From positions 10,774-29,586 of the forward strand of contig DHQV01000085.1 of the NCBI GenBank assembly GCA_002408185.1: a stretch of 18,813 nt of DNA. Direction: 5' to 3'. The translations under genes were made by a program, and so were the position numbers. The notes beneath the pieces were generated by a model, which was not told the DNA's origin, ran no database searches, and saw only the letters and a list, made by a program, of their open reading frames with translations. The DNA is from Deltaproteobacteria bacterium UBA5329. GTDB lineage: Bacteria > Desulfobacterota > Syntrophorhabdia > Syntrophorhabdales > Syntrophorhabdaceae. This document shows positions 1 to 6,978 of the stretch, piece by piece. Position 1 is the first letter of the stretch, and the number at the start of each line of letters is the position of its first letter.

Positions 1-1155
1 ATCCGCCGTATGATACAGCCCTTTATTCTGTCCTTCGGGAAACATGTTGGGAATGAGCCCGTCGCGCAGGTAATAGAGAAAAGCCCGGAGTATCGCCGAT
101 GCGTCGCTCGTCCTGCCCGTAACCAATGTCAGTCCCTCAAGACTGATCATCGTATCCCTGCCCCAATCTGTGAACCAGTGATACCCGGCGATCACCGTCC
201 GCATTTCAAAACCGGCAGCCCGTGCACGTGTTTCGTCCTGTGCCCTTCCTGCCGGAGCAATTATAAATTGGTCCGCCGAAAGCACAAGTTCTGCCGCTGG
301 CCCCGATCGCGCCTTGGGTATGGCTGATTCAACCAGAAGGCGGCGTCTTTCTTTTTCTGCGATCAATGCCTCTTCCGGTGCGAGGGCGAACAAGACTTCC
401 CACGGTTCCGTAGAGGCTACCAGTGTTGCCTTCTCACCCGCGGATAAAGAAATCTTAAAATAGCCGGGAGTCCATAATCCGCCGGCGGATTCATATCCTC
501 TATATTCTTCCGCACGATAGAGCATCTGCTCTATCCGGTTGCCGTCAACGACAAATGACCCCCTGCCCCCGTAAAGATGGAGACGCAGGACCGGTTCCGA
601 TCCATCCCCCGAAAGTTCATAGCAGTCTTCCATGATCTTTACCGCATATCTTCCTTTAAACGGTGCATTAACAGGGGCATCGTGGGAACGAAAATGCACG
701 GCGGGGCGAAGCCTTAGTTCAAAATTGCAGGCTCCCGTGAGGCACCGGTACATGATAAAGCTGGTGTTTTGATGATGCGGAAGAATTATACGTTTTTCAA
801 GCTCGATCTCACTGGTTTTATATATCCAGACAGGCAATCCCTGCTCGAGCCGGAATTCTGCAATACACCCTATATTGTCGGAAGAATGATCAAAGGGGTC
901 GTCCGCAGCAAGCTTAATGCTCGATCCATCCTCCATTACAACGTTCTCGATCAGGTGGTTCAGCATTACCATCCTTCCGAGGGGCGAAGGCAGGGCCGCA
1001 ACAAGAAGTGCGTGATACCGTCGTGTCATCATTCCCACAACAGTGCCTGATGCATAACCGCCGAGGCCATTCGTCACGAGCCATTCCCGAGAACGCTCCG
1101 CTTCACGCTCGGAAGTCAGGTCCTTGTCTGTTACCGTCCTTATTAACTCACTCAT
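1..1155 (-). CDS. Glycogen debranching enzyme, bacterial type (partial, 5' part)
   Basis: This is the N-terminal 385 codons of an amylo-alpha-1,6-glucosidase/debranching enzyme that continues past the left edge. The start is ATG at 1155, which overlaps the treZ stop in an ATGA junction (4 nt), so translation is probably coupled. Residues about 24-53 carry the N-terminal signature of this family (WLVTNGLGGYASG then RRYHALLVA). Near residue 345 comes GYHWFTDWGRDTMISLEGL, the entry to the (alpha/alpha)6 glucosidase domain, and the visible end reads GLYHTAD, also typical. The enzyme is known to cleave alpha-1,6 branches of glycogen or maltodextrin in the cytoplasm. Its pairing with TreZ suggests maltodextrin supply or trimming for trehalose synthesis (inference). 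No stop or frameshift is seen in the visible part. Confidence 0.9.
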   Translation of the reverse strand, partial: MSELIRTVTDKDLTSEREAERSREWLVTNGLGGYASGTVVGMMTRRYHALLVAALPSPLGRMVMLNHLIENVVMEDGSSIKLAADDPFDHSSDNIGCIAEFRLEQGLPVWIYKTSEIELEKRIILPHHQNTSFIMYRCLTGACNFELRLRPAVHFRSHDAPVNAPFKGRYAVKIMEDCYELSGDGSEPVLRLHLYGGRGSFVVDGNRIEQMLYRAEEYRGYESAGGLWTPGYFKISLSAGEKATLVASTEPWEVLFALAPEEALIAEKERRRLLVESAIPKARSGPAAELVLSADQFIIAPAGRAQDETRARAAGFEMRTVIAGYHWFTDWGRDTMISLEGLTLVTGRTSDASAILRAFLYYLRDGLIPNMFPEGQNKGLYHTAD

Positions 1156-3071
1156 GCCGGCCCCACAATATCGTTCGTATTTACGGGGTGAAAAGCCAAT
1201 GCGCACTTTGAGGGAATAACGAATTCTTTCGAGGTATCGATGATCCGGGTACCCAGCCCTCCGTATCGGTAATCTTCGCTGCTCCACATAAGCTCCCATT
1301 TTCCCCATATCGGCGGTGCCAGCAGGGGTTCCGGCATCGAGTTCAAACGGAGGTCCGATCCCAGGTTTACTATTACAAGACGATCATTTCCCTCGATACC
1401 GAAGTAACGCAAAACAAATGCATTTCCCGAGAGAACAGCACCATCCATCCCCCGTTGCCTTTGCAGGCTGAACACAGGGTCATCTTTCCTTAATTTCAGA
1501 AGATCTTTATAAAGACCGTACACGTGGCCATGACCCAAGCGTTCGTTGAGATCGAGTTTGGAGCGGGTAAAGGAACCAACACCCGTATCAGACATAAATA
1601 CCGAATTAGTTCCAGCCAGACTCGGGAATTGTGCCAGGAATTCGAGCCGTCCCCTTCGCACCAATTCTTCGAGATCATGCCGCAGGTCAACGAAATACAA
1701 AAATGGGCTGGAAGCTGCAAATTCCTGTCCCTGAAAGATCATCGGTGTTCCCGGGGCAAGGAGCATAAGGGCAGTAATGGCCCTGAAAATACCCGGATCG
1801 GTCAGGTACATGGTCCGGTCCCCGGAGTATGAATTGGCGATCTGATCGTGATTTTCAATGAACAAAATAAATGCTGATGGCTGAAGCGCAAAGGCTGGGA
1901 CCCCGCGGCATTTTTTCTGCCAGGAGTAATACTGCCCCTGATAGAGAAAGCCGTATTTCAAAAGGGATATGAATTCCTGGGACGAACCGAGATAATCCGT
2001 ATAATACGCCTCACGCCTTCCGGTCATGGCGACCATCGCACAATGATGAAAATCGTCATTCCAAAGGGCATCGAGACCATATCCACCTTCTTCAGGCACC
2101 ATCGCCATTGTTGCATCCTGAGATTCATTCTCCCCAATCATATACACTTTTCTTCGGCCGGCGGTCTCGCGGGCACATTGAACCATCTCTTGAATTATCG
2201 AACGGGGGGAAGCATCGAAAATGGATTGGGTCGCGTCGAGGCGCAATCCGTCCAGATGGTATTCATCTATCCAGTACCGAACATTGGTAAGATAAAACTC
2301 CCTGACCGGTCCGGACCCCGGGCCGTCAAAATTGATTGGCTTGCCCCAATCGCTCTCGTATCGGTCGCTAAGGTAAGAATCGGAAAAAAGGGGAAGATAA
2401 TTGCCGTCCGGGCCAAGGTGATTGTATACCACGTCGAGAATCACGCCGAGCCCGGCCTCATGCGCCCTGTTGATAAAAGACTTGAAATCATCGGGCGATC
2501 CATAAAAATGATAGGGGGCGAAAAGATTGACCCCGTCATAACCCCATCCAAAATGTCCCGGAAATTCTGCGACCGGCATGAGTTCTATGGCCGTTATGCC
2601 GAACGAAGCCAGCTCCTCCAGCTCCCGTGATGCAGCCTGCCATGTTCCCTCCTGCGTGAATGTGCCGATATGCATTTCATAGAGGACCTGACCCCTGGCA
2701 TCTATTCCGTGCCATGAACCGTCCGTCCATTGAAACAGATCAGGATCCACAACTTGAGACGGGCCATGCGGGCCGTAAGGCTGGAAGCGGGACGCGGGGT
2801 CGGGACAGAGCTTTTCTTCCCCGTCAAGCCTGAAGCGATAGAGGCTTCCCTCCTGTGCCGATTTGATGCATCCGCTGAAATAACCGTCATCATTTTCTTT
2901 CGCAAGATCAAAAATCAGAGAGTCTATATTCTCACCGGGCCTCGGCTCAATTATCAGCTCGACAGAGGTCCTTTTCGGGGCCCATACCCTGAAAGAAACC
3001 CCGTCTTCTCTCGTTACTTCTGAACCTATGGGAAATTTACGTGCTTTCATTTGCGCCCGACCACCCTCCAT
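1152..3071 (-). CDS. treZ: Malto-oligosyltrehalose trehalohydrolase
   Basis: A GH13 enzyme of 639 aa, close to the usual TreZ length. It releases trehalose from maltooligosyltrehalose in the TreY-TreZ pathway, in the cytoplasm. An N-terminal CBM48/E-set domain (FRVWAPKRTSVEL, about 27-40) precedes the barrel. Catalytic residues are visible: nucleophile D279 in GLRLDATQS, acid/base E314 in MIGENESQD, and D409 in FIENHDQIAN. TreZ-like rather than GlgB-like context comes from LMPVAEFPGHFGWGYDGV at about 164-181. The first ATG (3071) lacks a good Shine-Dalgarno; a second ATG at 3050 (MKARKF) is a possible start, giving 632 aa. It leads the operon with the downstream debranching enzyme. TreY is not in the window and would be expected further left. 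Confidence 0.93.
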   Translation of the reverse strand: MEGGRAQMKARKFPIGSEVTREDGVSFRVWAPKRTSVELIIEPRPGENIDSLIFDLAKENDDGYFSGCIKSAQEGSLYRFRLDGEEKLCPDPASRFQPYGPHGPSQVVDPDLFQWTDGSWHGIDARGQVLYEMHIGTFTQEGTWQAASRELEELASFGITAIELMPVAEFPGHFGWGYDGVNLFAPYHFYGSPDDFKSFINRAHEAGLGVILDVVYNHLGPDGNYLPLFSDSYLSDRYESDWGKPINFDGPGSGPVREFYLTNVRYWIDEYHLDGLRLDATQSIFDASPRSIIQEMVQCARETAGRRKVYMIGENESQDATMAMVPEEGGYGLDALWNDDFHHCAMVAMTGRREAYYTDYLGSSQEFISLLKYGFLYQGQYYSWQKKCRGVPAFALQPSAFILFIENHDQIANSYSGDRTMYLTDPGIFRAITALMLLAPGTPMIFQGQEFAASSPFLYFVDLRHDLEELVRRGRLEFLAQFPSLAGTNSVFMSDTGVGSFTRSKLDLNERLGHGHVYGLYKDLLKLRKDDPVFSLQRQRGMDGAVLSGNAFVLRYFGIEGNDRLVIVNLGSDLRLNSMPEPLLAPPIWGKWELMWSSEDYRYGGLGTRIIDTSKEFVIPSKCALAFHPVNTNDIVGPA

Positions 3072-3105
3072 TCACATCGGGGCAGAAACGTCCCGCCTCG
3101 GGCCT

Positions 3106-3119
3106 GCCGTGATCACGGC
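3106..3119. promoter_or_regulatory. 14-bp perfect palindrome upstream of treZ
   Basis: GCCGTGATCACGGC lies 35 bp upstream of the treZ start. Its size and place fit a dimeric repressor operator controlling the trehalose operon. No clear -35/-10 pair was found around it, so the role is inference. Confidence 0.35.
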
Positions 3120-3753
3120 CACAATACGGGTTCAATATTAGCTCCACAGCTCACTGCGGGTAACACGCACGGACCGGCAAAGACGAATGATCGATGCCTC
3201 CAGCAGTCTTAAGAACTTAGGGAGGGAGCGTTCCTTTGTCAACGACGCGTTCAATATCCGGGCAGCTGTAATGGTTTTGAAAAAGGAAACACGGAGGCTT
3301 ACTTATACACAACTATACGAAATATTAAGGGATATTTTGGAGGCGGCATCCGGATTTGAACCGGAGAATAACGGTTTTGCAGCTGACCAGCAGCCACATG
3401 ACAAGAACAATACTCTTAATAATTACGTTAAGATAGCTACGTTCATAACATGACATAGCTGACGACATTTCGAGCTATTTGATCAGGTTCGGTTAGAAAA
3501 AAAATTAGAAGAATTGGGCTGGTGTGCCGTGTTCATAAGGCTTTTGAATTACATCGTGGCGAAAGCATGTCGTGTCCTAGGTTACTGCTTCCTTCCTGAA
3601 ATCTATGACGAACGAATCTGAGAAATACACAAGTGTACGATTGGTAATAGCCAGCTTTACTATTGTAATTCCCCCTTGAAAACCATGGATTCCGCGCTGG
3701 AGCAAACAAAGCCCGGTCTTTGATTGCTCACAGAGATAACACTTAAGCGAAAC
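3120..3753. other. Non-coding accessory stretch
   Basis: About 630 bases without a supportable gene. It holds the tRNA-Cys 3' fragment (listed separately). A start-less open frame ending at TGA 3619-3621 reads ELFDQVRLEKKLEELGW and onward; it could be a gene remnant but matches nothing I recognise. The open frame 3187-3453 runs through the tRNA fragment and is not taken as a gene. Confidence 0.5.
3338..3382 (-). other. 3' fragment of a tRNA-Cys(GCA) gene (probable attachment-site scar)
   Basis: On the minus strand these 45 nt match a tRNA from the anticodon loop to CCA with every spacing correct: loop CTGCAAA (anticodon GCA), 3' anticodon strand ACCGT, variable TATTC, T arm TCCGG-TTCAAAT-CCGGA, acceptor TGCCGCC, discriminator T and encoded CCA. 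U73 is a hallmark of tRNA-Cys. The 5' anticodon strand should be ACGGT but is GTCAG, so homology stops exactly at the anticodon loop. This is how integrases that recombine in tRNA genes leave att sites. It is not a functional tRNA. Confidence 0.8.
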
Positions 3754-3784
3754 TTGACAGCCAGAAAAAGTGTGTTACTATAAT
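3754..3784 (+). promoter_or_regulatory. Consensus-like sigma-70 promoter upstream of the cold-shock gene
   Basis: TTGACA (3754-3759) and TATAAT (3779-3784) both match consensus perfectly, but the spacer is 19 bp, longer than the ideal 17. Transcription would start near 3791 and give a leader of about 300 nt before the cold-shock gene at 4097. Confidence 0.55.
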
Positions 3785-3790
3785 TATCTA

Positions 3791-3956
3791 AAGGGCGGGT
3801 AGCCCAGGCAACGAGTAGGTGAAGGGACATATCTGAGTCGAAGGAGATTGGAACCCCCAAACCCCTCTTCGAACCTCTTCACACGAAAGTGGAAAAACAG
3901 GTCTCAAATGCGCGTGAACCTGTTAATAGCTTGGCTAATCCACCCCCTTTTTTTGT
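3791..3956 (+). promoter_or_regulatory. Structured leader or small RNA ahead of the cold-shock gene
   Basis: The region downstream of the promoter holds nested inverted repeats: GTGAAG near 3820 with CTTCAC near 3880, inside it TCGAAGGAG with CTCTTCGA, and then AACAGGT (3896-3902) with ACCTGTT (3918-3924). A run of eight T follows at about 3949-3956. It may be a cold-shock-type structured leader or a separate small RNA ending at the T run. No riboswitch class fits. Confidence 0.35.
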
Positions 3957-4096
3957 ATAGAGCTCATATGGCGCCCATAGGGGCAGTTCTCATTGGTATA
4001 GAGAAGGATATGAGATCGGGATCGAGTGGAAGATCCCGGCCGGAATAAAAAAGTTCCCGATAGCCGAGATCCTCGACAAATGTAAGGAGAACAAGG

Positions 4097-4297
4097 ATGC
4101 CGAAAGGAAAAGTTAAACGGTTTAATGATTTAACGGGATTTGGTTTTATCGGTCAGGAGGGTGGCGAGGACGTATTCGTACATCATTCTGCAATCCGGGG
4201 AGGAGGTTATAAATCGTTGGCTGAGGGTGATCGTGTCAGTTTCGATCTTGTTAAGGGCCCTAAGGGCCCTGCCGCTGAGAATGTCCGCAAGCTGTAA
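4097..4297 (+). CDS. Cold-shock domain protein (CspA family)
   Basis: A single cold-shock (OB-fold) domain of 66 aa, the normal length for the family. It is expected to bind single-stranded RNA or DNA in the cytoplasm as an RNA chaperone. RNP1 is seen as GFGFIG (14-19) and RNP2 as VFVHH (27-31). The start ATG has a strong site, AAGGAGA, 8-10 nt upstream. Odd points: the family's usual KWFN motif reads KRFN here, so the conserved Trp is lost, and the Lys before GFGFI is Thr. Both changes touch the nucleic-acid face and could weaken binding. It stands alone on its strand with a long structured leader upstream and a likely terminator after it. Confidence 0.93.
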   Translation: MPKGKVKRFNDLTGFGFIGQEGGEDVFVHHSAIRGGGYKSLAEGDRVSFDLVKGPKGPAAENVRKL

Positions 4298-4320
4298 AAC
4301 CTAAACTTCATTTTGCGTTT

Positions 4321-4348
4321 AAAGGCCTCCCATAGCGGGGAGCTTTTA
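4321..4348 (+). terminator. Possible rho-independent terminator after the cold-shock gene
   Basis: CTCCC (4327-4331), a 6-nt loop, GGGAG (4338-4342), then CTTTTATT. The stem is short (5 bp) and the T run is interrupted, so it is a weak but well-placed terminator. Confidence 0.45.
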
Positions 4349-4478
4349 TTGACTCCACCCAAGACGTGGCAGTATTACTTCCCACTTTCGATTCGTAATT
4401 GAAACGATTGGAGCTAAAAGGTTTTATACAAGACTTGTAGCGGAAGCCCTGGCCTGCCCCTTCCTGTGCTTGCCATTG

Positions 4479-4501
4479 TTGTGAATCAGGATATTTCACA
4501 A
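4479..4501. promoter_or_regulatory. Inverted repeat TTGTGAA-N9-TTCACAA
   Basis: Perfect 7-bp arms (4479-4485 and 4495-4501) about 70 bp upstream of the small Cys-rich gene at 4572. Shape and size suit a dimeric regulator site; no regulator can be named. Confidence 0.3.
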
Positions 4502-4571
4502 GCTCGGGAATTCAAGAGGCTTGCCAAGATTCATGATCAGACTTGTGTTTATATGCGAATGGAGGTTGTTT

Positions 4572-4742
4572 ATGAGCAAGGATAAAACATATTCGGACGA
4601 ACAGGAAGCAATGTCGGAGATCGCTTATTGCCGGGCTGCAAGGTGTATTCGTAACGATGGTGGCGGTGTATGCCGTCTAGCTCAGCTCAACGAAAAGATT
4701 AGCATCGACGACGATGGCCGCTGCATATATTTCTGCGGTTAA
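4572..4742 (+). CDS. Small cysteine-rich protein (DUF1540-like)
   Basis: A 56-aa protein with the start chosen at ATG 4572, because GGAGG lies 6 nt before it; an upstream in-frame ATG at 4521 has no ribosome site and gives an unlikely leader. Five cysteines occur in the C-terminal half: C-x4-C (CRAARC), then a Cys after NDGGG, then C-x3-C at the very end (CIYFC). This spacing, with N-D-G-G before the third Cys and an aromatic near the last, resembles DUF1540-type small zinc or metal-binding proteins. Function is unknown. It stands alone between the cold-shock gene and decayed sequence, with a palindrome upstream. Confidence 0.6.
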   Translation: MSKDKTYSDEQEAMSEIAYCRAARCIRNDGGGVCRLAQLNEKISIDDDGRCIYFCG

Positions 4743-5095
4743 CTTTACAACATAATAGCTTTAGGCAATCTGTTAGTTCGATATGATTATTGGATTCATT
4801 TCTGATGCTTATATCATCTGTCGTACGCGCTATCAAGAGTGGCGGTATAGGGACCTGTTTCAAGCGCATTTCTGAAGATCCTTTCCGTTCGAACTGTAAA
4901 CCTTCCCGCTAAAGCCACGCTAAAACCTTTAGGGTGAAAACAGCAGGTAATAATATCGTAGGCTTACAATACGGTATGCGGTTTCGATTCCCATGCACTT
5001 CCGCCATTTCTTTATTGCCAATAGCTTACAACCTATCTACACATTGAAGCCCAGGAGGCCCACCAGGACCTTTCCCTGTCCTTGTAGTAAAAAAG
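4743..5095. other. Non-coding stretch with decayed signals
   Basis: About 350 bases with no open gene. Two fragments resemble known RNAs but are incomplete: TATCAAGAGTGGCGG (4831-4845) followed by AGGGACC recalls the 5' end of a SAM-I riboswitch, and GGTTTCGATTCCC near 4979-4991 recalls a tRNA T arm. Neither is supported by flanking structure. Confidence 0.4.
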
Positions 5096-5227
5096 ATGAC
5101 GCGAATTCGTGTTATAGCAGAAAAGCCGATGTCCCTTAGGGAGTTGGGGGATAGCTACCACATTTCACGGGAACGGGTGAGGCAGGTAGAAACCAAAATA
5201 ATAAAGAGATTCAAGGCACATCTCTAG
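5096..5227 (+). pseudogene. C-terminal fragment of an RpoH-like sigma factor (region 4.2)
   Basis: A 43-codon frame from ATG 5096 to TAG 5225. It reads RVIAEKPMSLRELGDSYHIS followed by RERVRQVETKIIKRFK, which is the sigma-70 family region 4.2 helix-turn-helix. The 'AEKP...L.E.GD.Y.ISRERVRQ' pattern is closest to heat-shock sigma-32 (RpoH). A complete RpoH has about 280-300 aa with regions 2 and 3 before this; upstream sequence in this frame has stops (TAG TAA at about 5085-5090) and no recognisable sigma regions. So it is a broken relic rather than a gene. Whether the 43-aa piece is expressed is unknown. Confidence 0.65.
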
Positions 5228-5363
5228 GGAAGCCTTGCAGACTTTGGGCTGCAAAATATCACTGTCAATATGGGGCTGCGACACACGGGAAGTGTGACCA
5301 ATGTCCTGGTGGTTGCAACGAGCAGCTCACAGACCACACACCGACAACCTATCCATATTTCTT

Positions 5364-5378
5364 TATCACTTTGTGATA
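5364..5378. promoter_or_regulatory. Inverted repeat TATCAC-TTT-GTGATA
   Basis: A perfect 6-bp inverted repeat with a 3-bp spacer, 55 bp upstream of the receiver-domain gene. It could be an operator. No promoter boxes are clear next to it. Confidence 0.25.
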
Positions 5379-5432
5379 CCAAGGAACCTATCGTAACCTC
5401 TTGAGAATAAGGGGTGAAAAGGAGGAACACGC

Positions 5433-5825
5433 GTGAGGCACAGGATTTTGGTCGTCGACGATGACGAGGTGGTATCCCACATGATTGGTCAGATGCTTCG
5501 TTACATAGGCTATCTGTCCGTCGTGTGCAGAAAACCCAATGATGCACTTACGCTCTTTTCGAGAGCTTCAGAAAGATTCAGTGCAGTGATCGTGGATGAG
5601 ATAATGCCCGGATTGAGGGGAACCGAGCTGACCCCGAAGCTCCTCCAGATAAAAGATGATATCCCCATAATCCTGATGACCGGTCATGGCGACATGATCT
5701 CTCTGGAGAAGATCAGGAAGAGTGGTGTTCGAGCCACGCTGATGAAGCCCGTGCTAATGGGATGGCTTCAAGAAACTCTCTCCAGACTATTGAGGCGGGG
5801 AAAGCATCCTCAGGAATGTGTGTGA
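5433..5825 (+). CDS. Stand-alone response-regulator receiver domain
   Basis: A CheY-like single-domain protein of 130 aa with no output domain. Acidic residues D10 and D11 (ILVVDDDE), phospho-acceptor D55 (AVIVDEIMPG), T83 (ILMTGHG) and K105 (LMKP) are all present, so it should be able to take a phosphoryl group. Such proteins usually relay phosphate from histidine kinases, or arise as the detached C-terminal receiver of a hybrid kinase; the MTGHGD and LMKPVLMGWL segments are of the hybrid-kinase type. The start is GTG 5433, with AAGGAGG 7 nt upstream. No kinase gene lies nearby, so its partner is unknown. It sits among gene fragments but looks intact. Confidence 0.85.
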   Translation: MRHRILVVDDDEVVSHMIGQMLRYIGYLSVVCRKPNDALTLFSRASERFSAVIVDEIMPGLRGTELTPKLLQIKDDIPIILMTGHGDMISLEKIRKSGVRATLMKPVLMGWLQETLSRLLRRGKHPQECV

Positions 5826-5850
5826 TGAAGGATGATCCGATGAATCCGAG

Positions 5851-5949
5851 GTGACCGAAACCGGAGACGACCAGGAAGCCATTGACCCCTATATAGAGGC
5901 CCTTCTGTTTTTGGCCGGGGAAATCCATTTTAAGGGAGACGTAGTGTAA
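5851..5949 (+). pseudogene. N-terminal fragment resembling ScpB (segregation/condensation protein B)
   Basis: A 32-codon frame starting with GTG 5851 and ending at TAA 5947, 25 bp after the receiver gene. Residues 12-24 read DPYIEALLFLAGE, which is very like the opening helix of ScpB (IEALLFxxGEP). ScpB normally has about 180-200 aa of tandem winged helices; here the frame stops straight after this helix and the following 300 bases contain no continuation. I read it as the start of a decayed gene. The match is short, so chance similarity cannot be excluded. Confidence 0.4.
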
Positions 5950-6268
5950 AAAAACTAGACGGGTTGCATTGCAAAGGGCATAAATCGTCAAATGTCGCAT
6001 TGTTCTATTACAAACTGTAATCATTCACAAATCGAGAATTATCAAGTGCTTTCCGGTTTTTCTTGTGTCGGCAGGAGTCGGAGGAATTCGATCACAATCC
6101 GACCACCTCGGGTATAAAATAGACATAAAGAACCTGAAAAAAGAATTCTTTTCCGGATCACCCCCCCTACACCCCCAAAAGCCGGCGGGACCTCCCACCC
6201 GACCAAATACCTCGAACGTAGATACCTAATTGTCGGATCTGTTCATATAACAGGGCTTATGCTTTTTG
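5950..6268. other. Non-coding stretch with short palindromes
   Basis: No gene seen. It contains ATTACA-AAC-TGTAAT (6007-6021), a hairpin with GTCGGA/TCCGAC arms near 6078-6105, and the perfect palindrome AAAAGAATTCTTTT (6139-6152), then a C-rich tract at about 6161-6176. None can be assigned to a gene. Confidence 0.4.
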
Positions 6269-6541
6269 TCATCTATCACTCCATATCCTGCATTGTTCCC
6301 AGTCATCAGGGAAACCCATAAGGTCCATAGGTATTTCAGGATAATTTTGGAACAGTTCCGTGAGCCGTCCCCTCCAATTACTGGTTAGTGCCACCTTTTT
6401 TCGAATAAATTCAAGGATGGTCAGAACTGCAAATAGACGATTATTGCGTACCTCAACTGGCAAATGCCACTCGGGATGTTTATTTCTGCGGGGTACTTTG
6501 GGTTTTAGCCCCAATTCCCTTGAGACCCCCTGCCTCCGCAT
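6269..6541 (-). pseudogene. C-terminal remnant of an Abi_2 (AbiD/AbiF-like) abortive infection gene
   Basis: The 90-codon frame matches the C-terminal part of Abi_2 family proteins: RELGLKPKVPRRNKHPEWH, then VRNNRLFAVLTILEFI, W-x3-L, and the closing block PEIPMDLMGFPDDWEQCRIW. Full-length members have about 300 aa; only the last third is left. The first residues before RELG do not continue the family (an HxxxWNR-type motif is expected here), and upstream in frame there is a stop near 6550. The break at about 6523-6541 is therefore the true edge of homology. Intact members abort phage infection. This copy is most likely dead and marks a former defence gene next to the integrative element. Confidence 0.7.
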
Positions 6542-6641
6542 GAAGGCTCAGATGCTTATCCTACGCTGAAATGACTGTGAGCTTTCACTCGTATCCTACA
6601 AAATTAGTGCATAAAAATCATCTTTATTATAATAAATCAGG

Positions 6642-6659
6642 GTGACAACACGGTGTCAC
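6642..6659. promoter_or_regulatory. Inverted repeat GTGACA-N6-TGTCAC
   Basis: Perfect 6-bp arms with a 6-bp spacer, 8 bp downstream of a TATAAT hexamer (6628-6633). Its layout is that of an operator overlapping a transcription start. Confidence 0.35.
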
Positions 6660-6766
6660 TATTCTGTTTTTCCAATACAAAAACTCAAAAAAAACCCGAA
6701 AAAAGTCGCATTTTAATGTGAATTTAATGCCACAAATAATAATAAAGTAATAAATTAGCCAAGAGG

Positions 6767-6778
6767 ATTGTCGACAAT
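6767..6778. promoter_or_regulatory. 12-bp palindrome ATTGTCGACAAT
   Basis: Perfect palindrome in the AT-rich upstream region of the 573-aa gene. Possible binding site; nothing in the sequence names the protein. Confidence 0.25.
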
Positions 6779-6948
6779 AGGAATATGCAATTACTTTGTG
6801 AAAAACTTTATCTGGCAAGGTCTTAAGCGGTATTCCTATATATGAAAAGTGGTATTTAGATGAGCTATTTTGATGTAATTTGTTTACAATTAATTCTCTA
6901 CGCGCGCGAGGAACGGTTTTTTTGTGGGTATCAGCGAGCACGCAACAA

Positions 6949-6978
6949 TATATCGCTCTAGATTAATGCAGTGATATA
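6949..6978 (+). promoter_or_regulatory. Hairpin abutting the first possible start of the 573-aa gene
   Basis: TATATCGCT (6949-6957) and AGTGATATA (6970-6978) pair over 9 positions with one G-U, around a 12-nt loop. The stem ends directly before GTG 6979. It could limit initiation there or be an operator. Confidence 0.35.

Larger units (their letters stand above)
6542..6978. other. AT-rich non-coding stretch before the 573-aa gene
   Basis: About 440 bases, markedly AT-rich, without a believable gene on either strand. It contains three palindromes (listed separately) and a TATAAT at 6628-6633 without a good -35. It could be the left end, control region or replication origin of the integrative element (inference); no iterons were seen. 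Confidence 0.4.

Noticed and set aside
3187..3453. 88-aa open frame on the plus strand
   Set aside because: It runs through the antisense of the tRNA-Cys fragment, has no ribosome site and no recognisable protein pattern.
4979..5008. T-arm-like GGTTTCGATTCCC, possible second tRNA remnant
   Set aside because: The stem needs a bulge, no anticodon arm or acceptor partner fits, and the spacing to a CCA is wrong by one.
6627..6941. 104-aa open frame on the minus strand in the AT-rich region
   Set aside because: Low-complexity, Phe/Ile/Tyr-rich composition from AT bias, no ribosome site and no known pattern.
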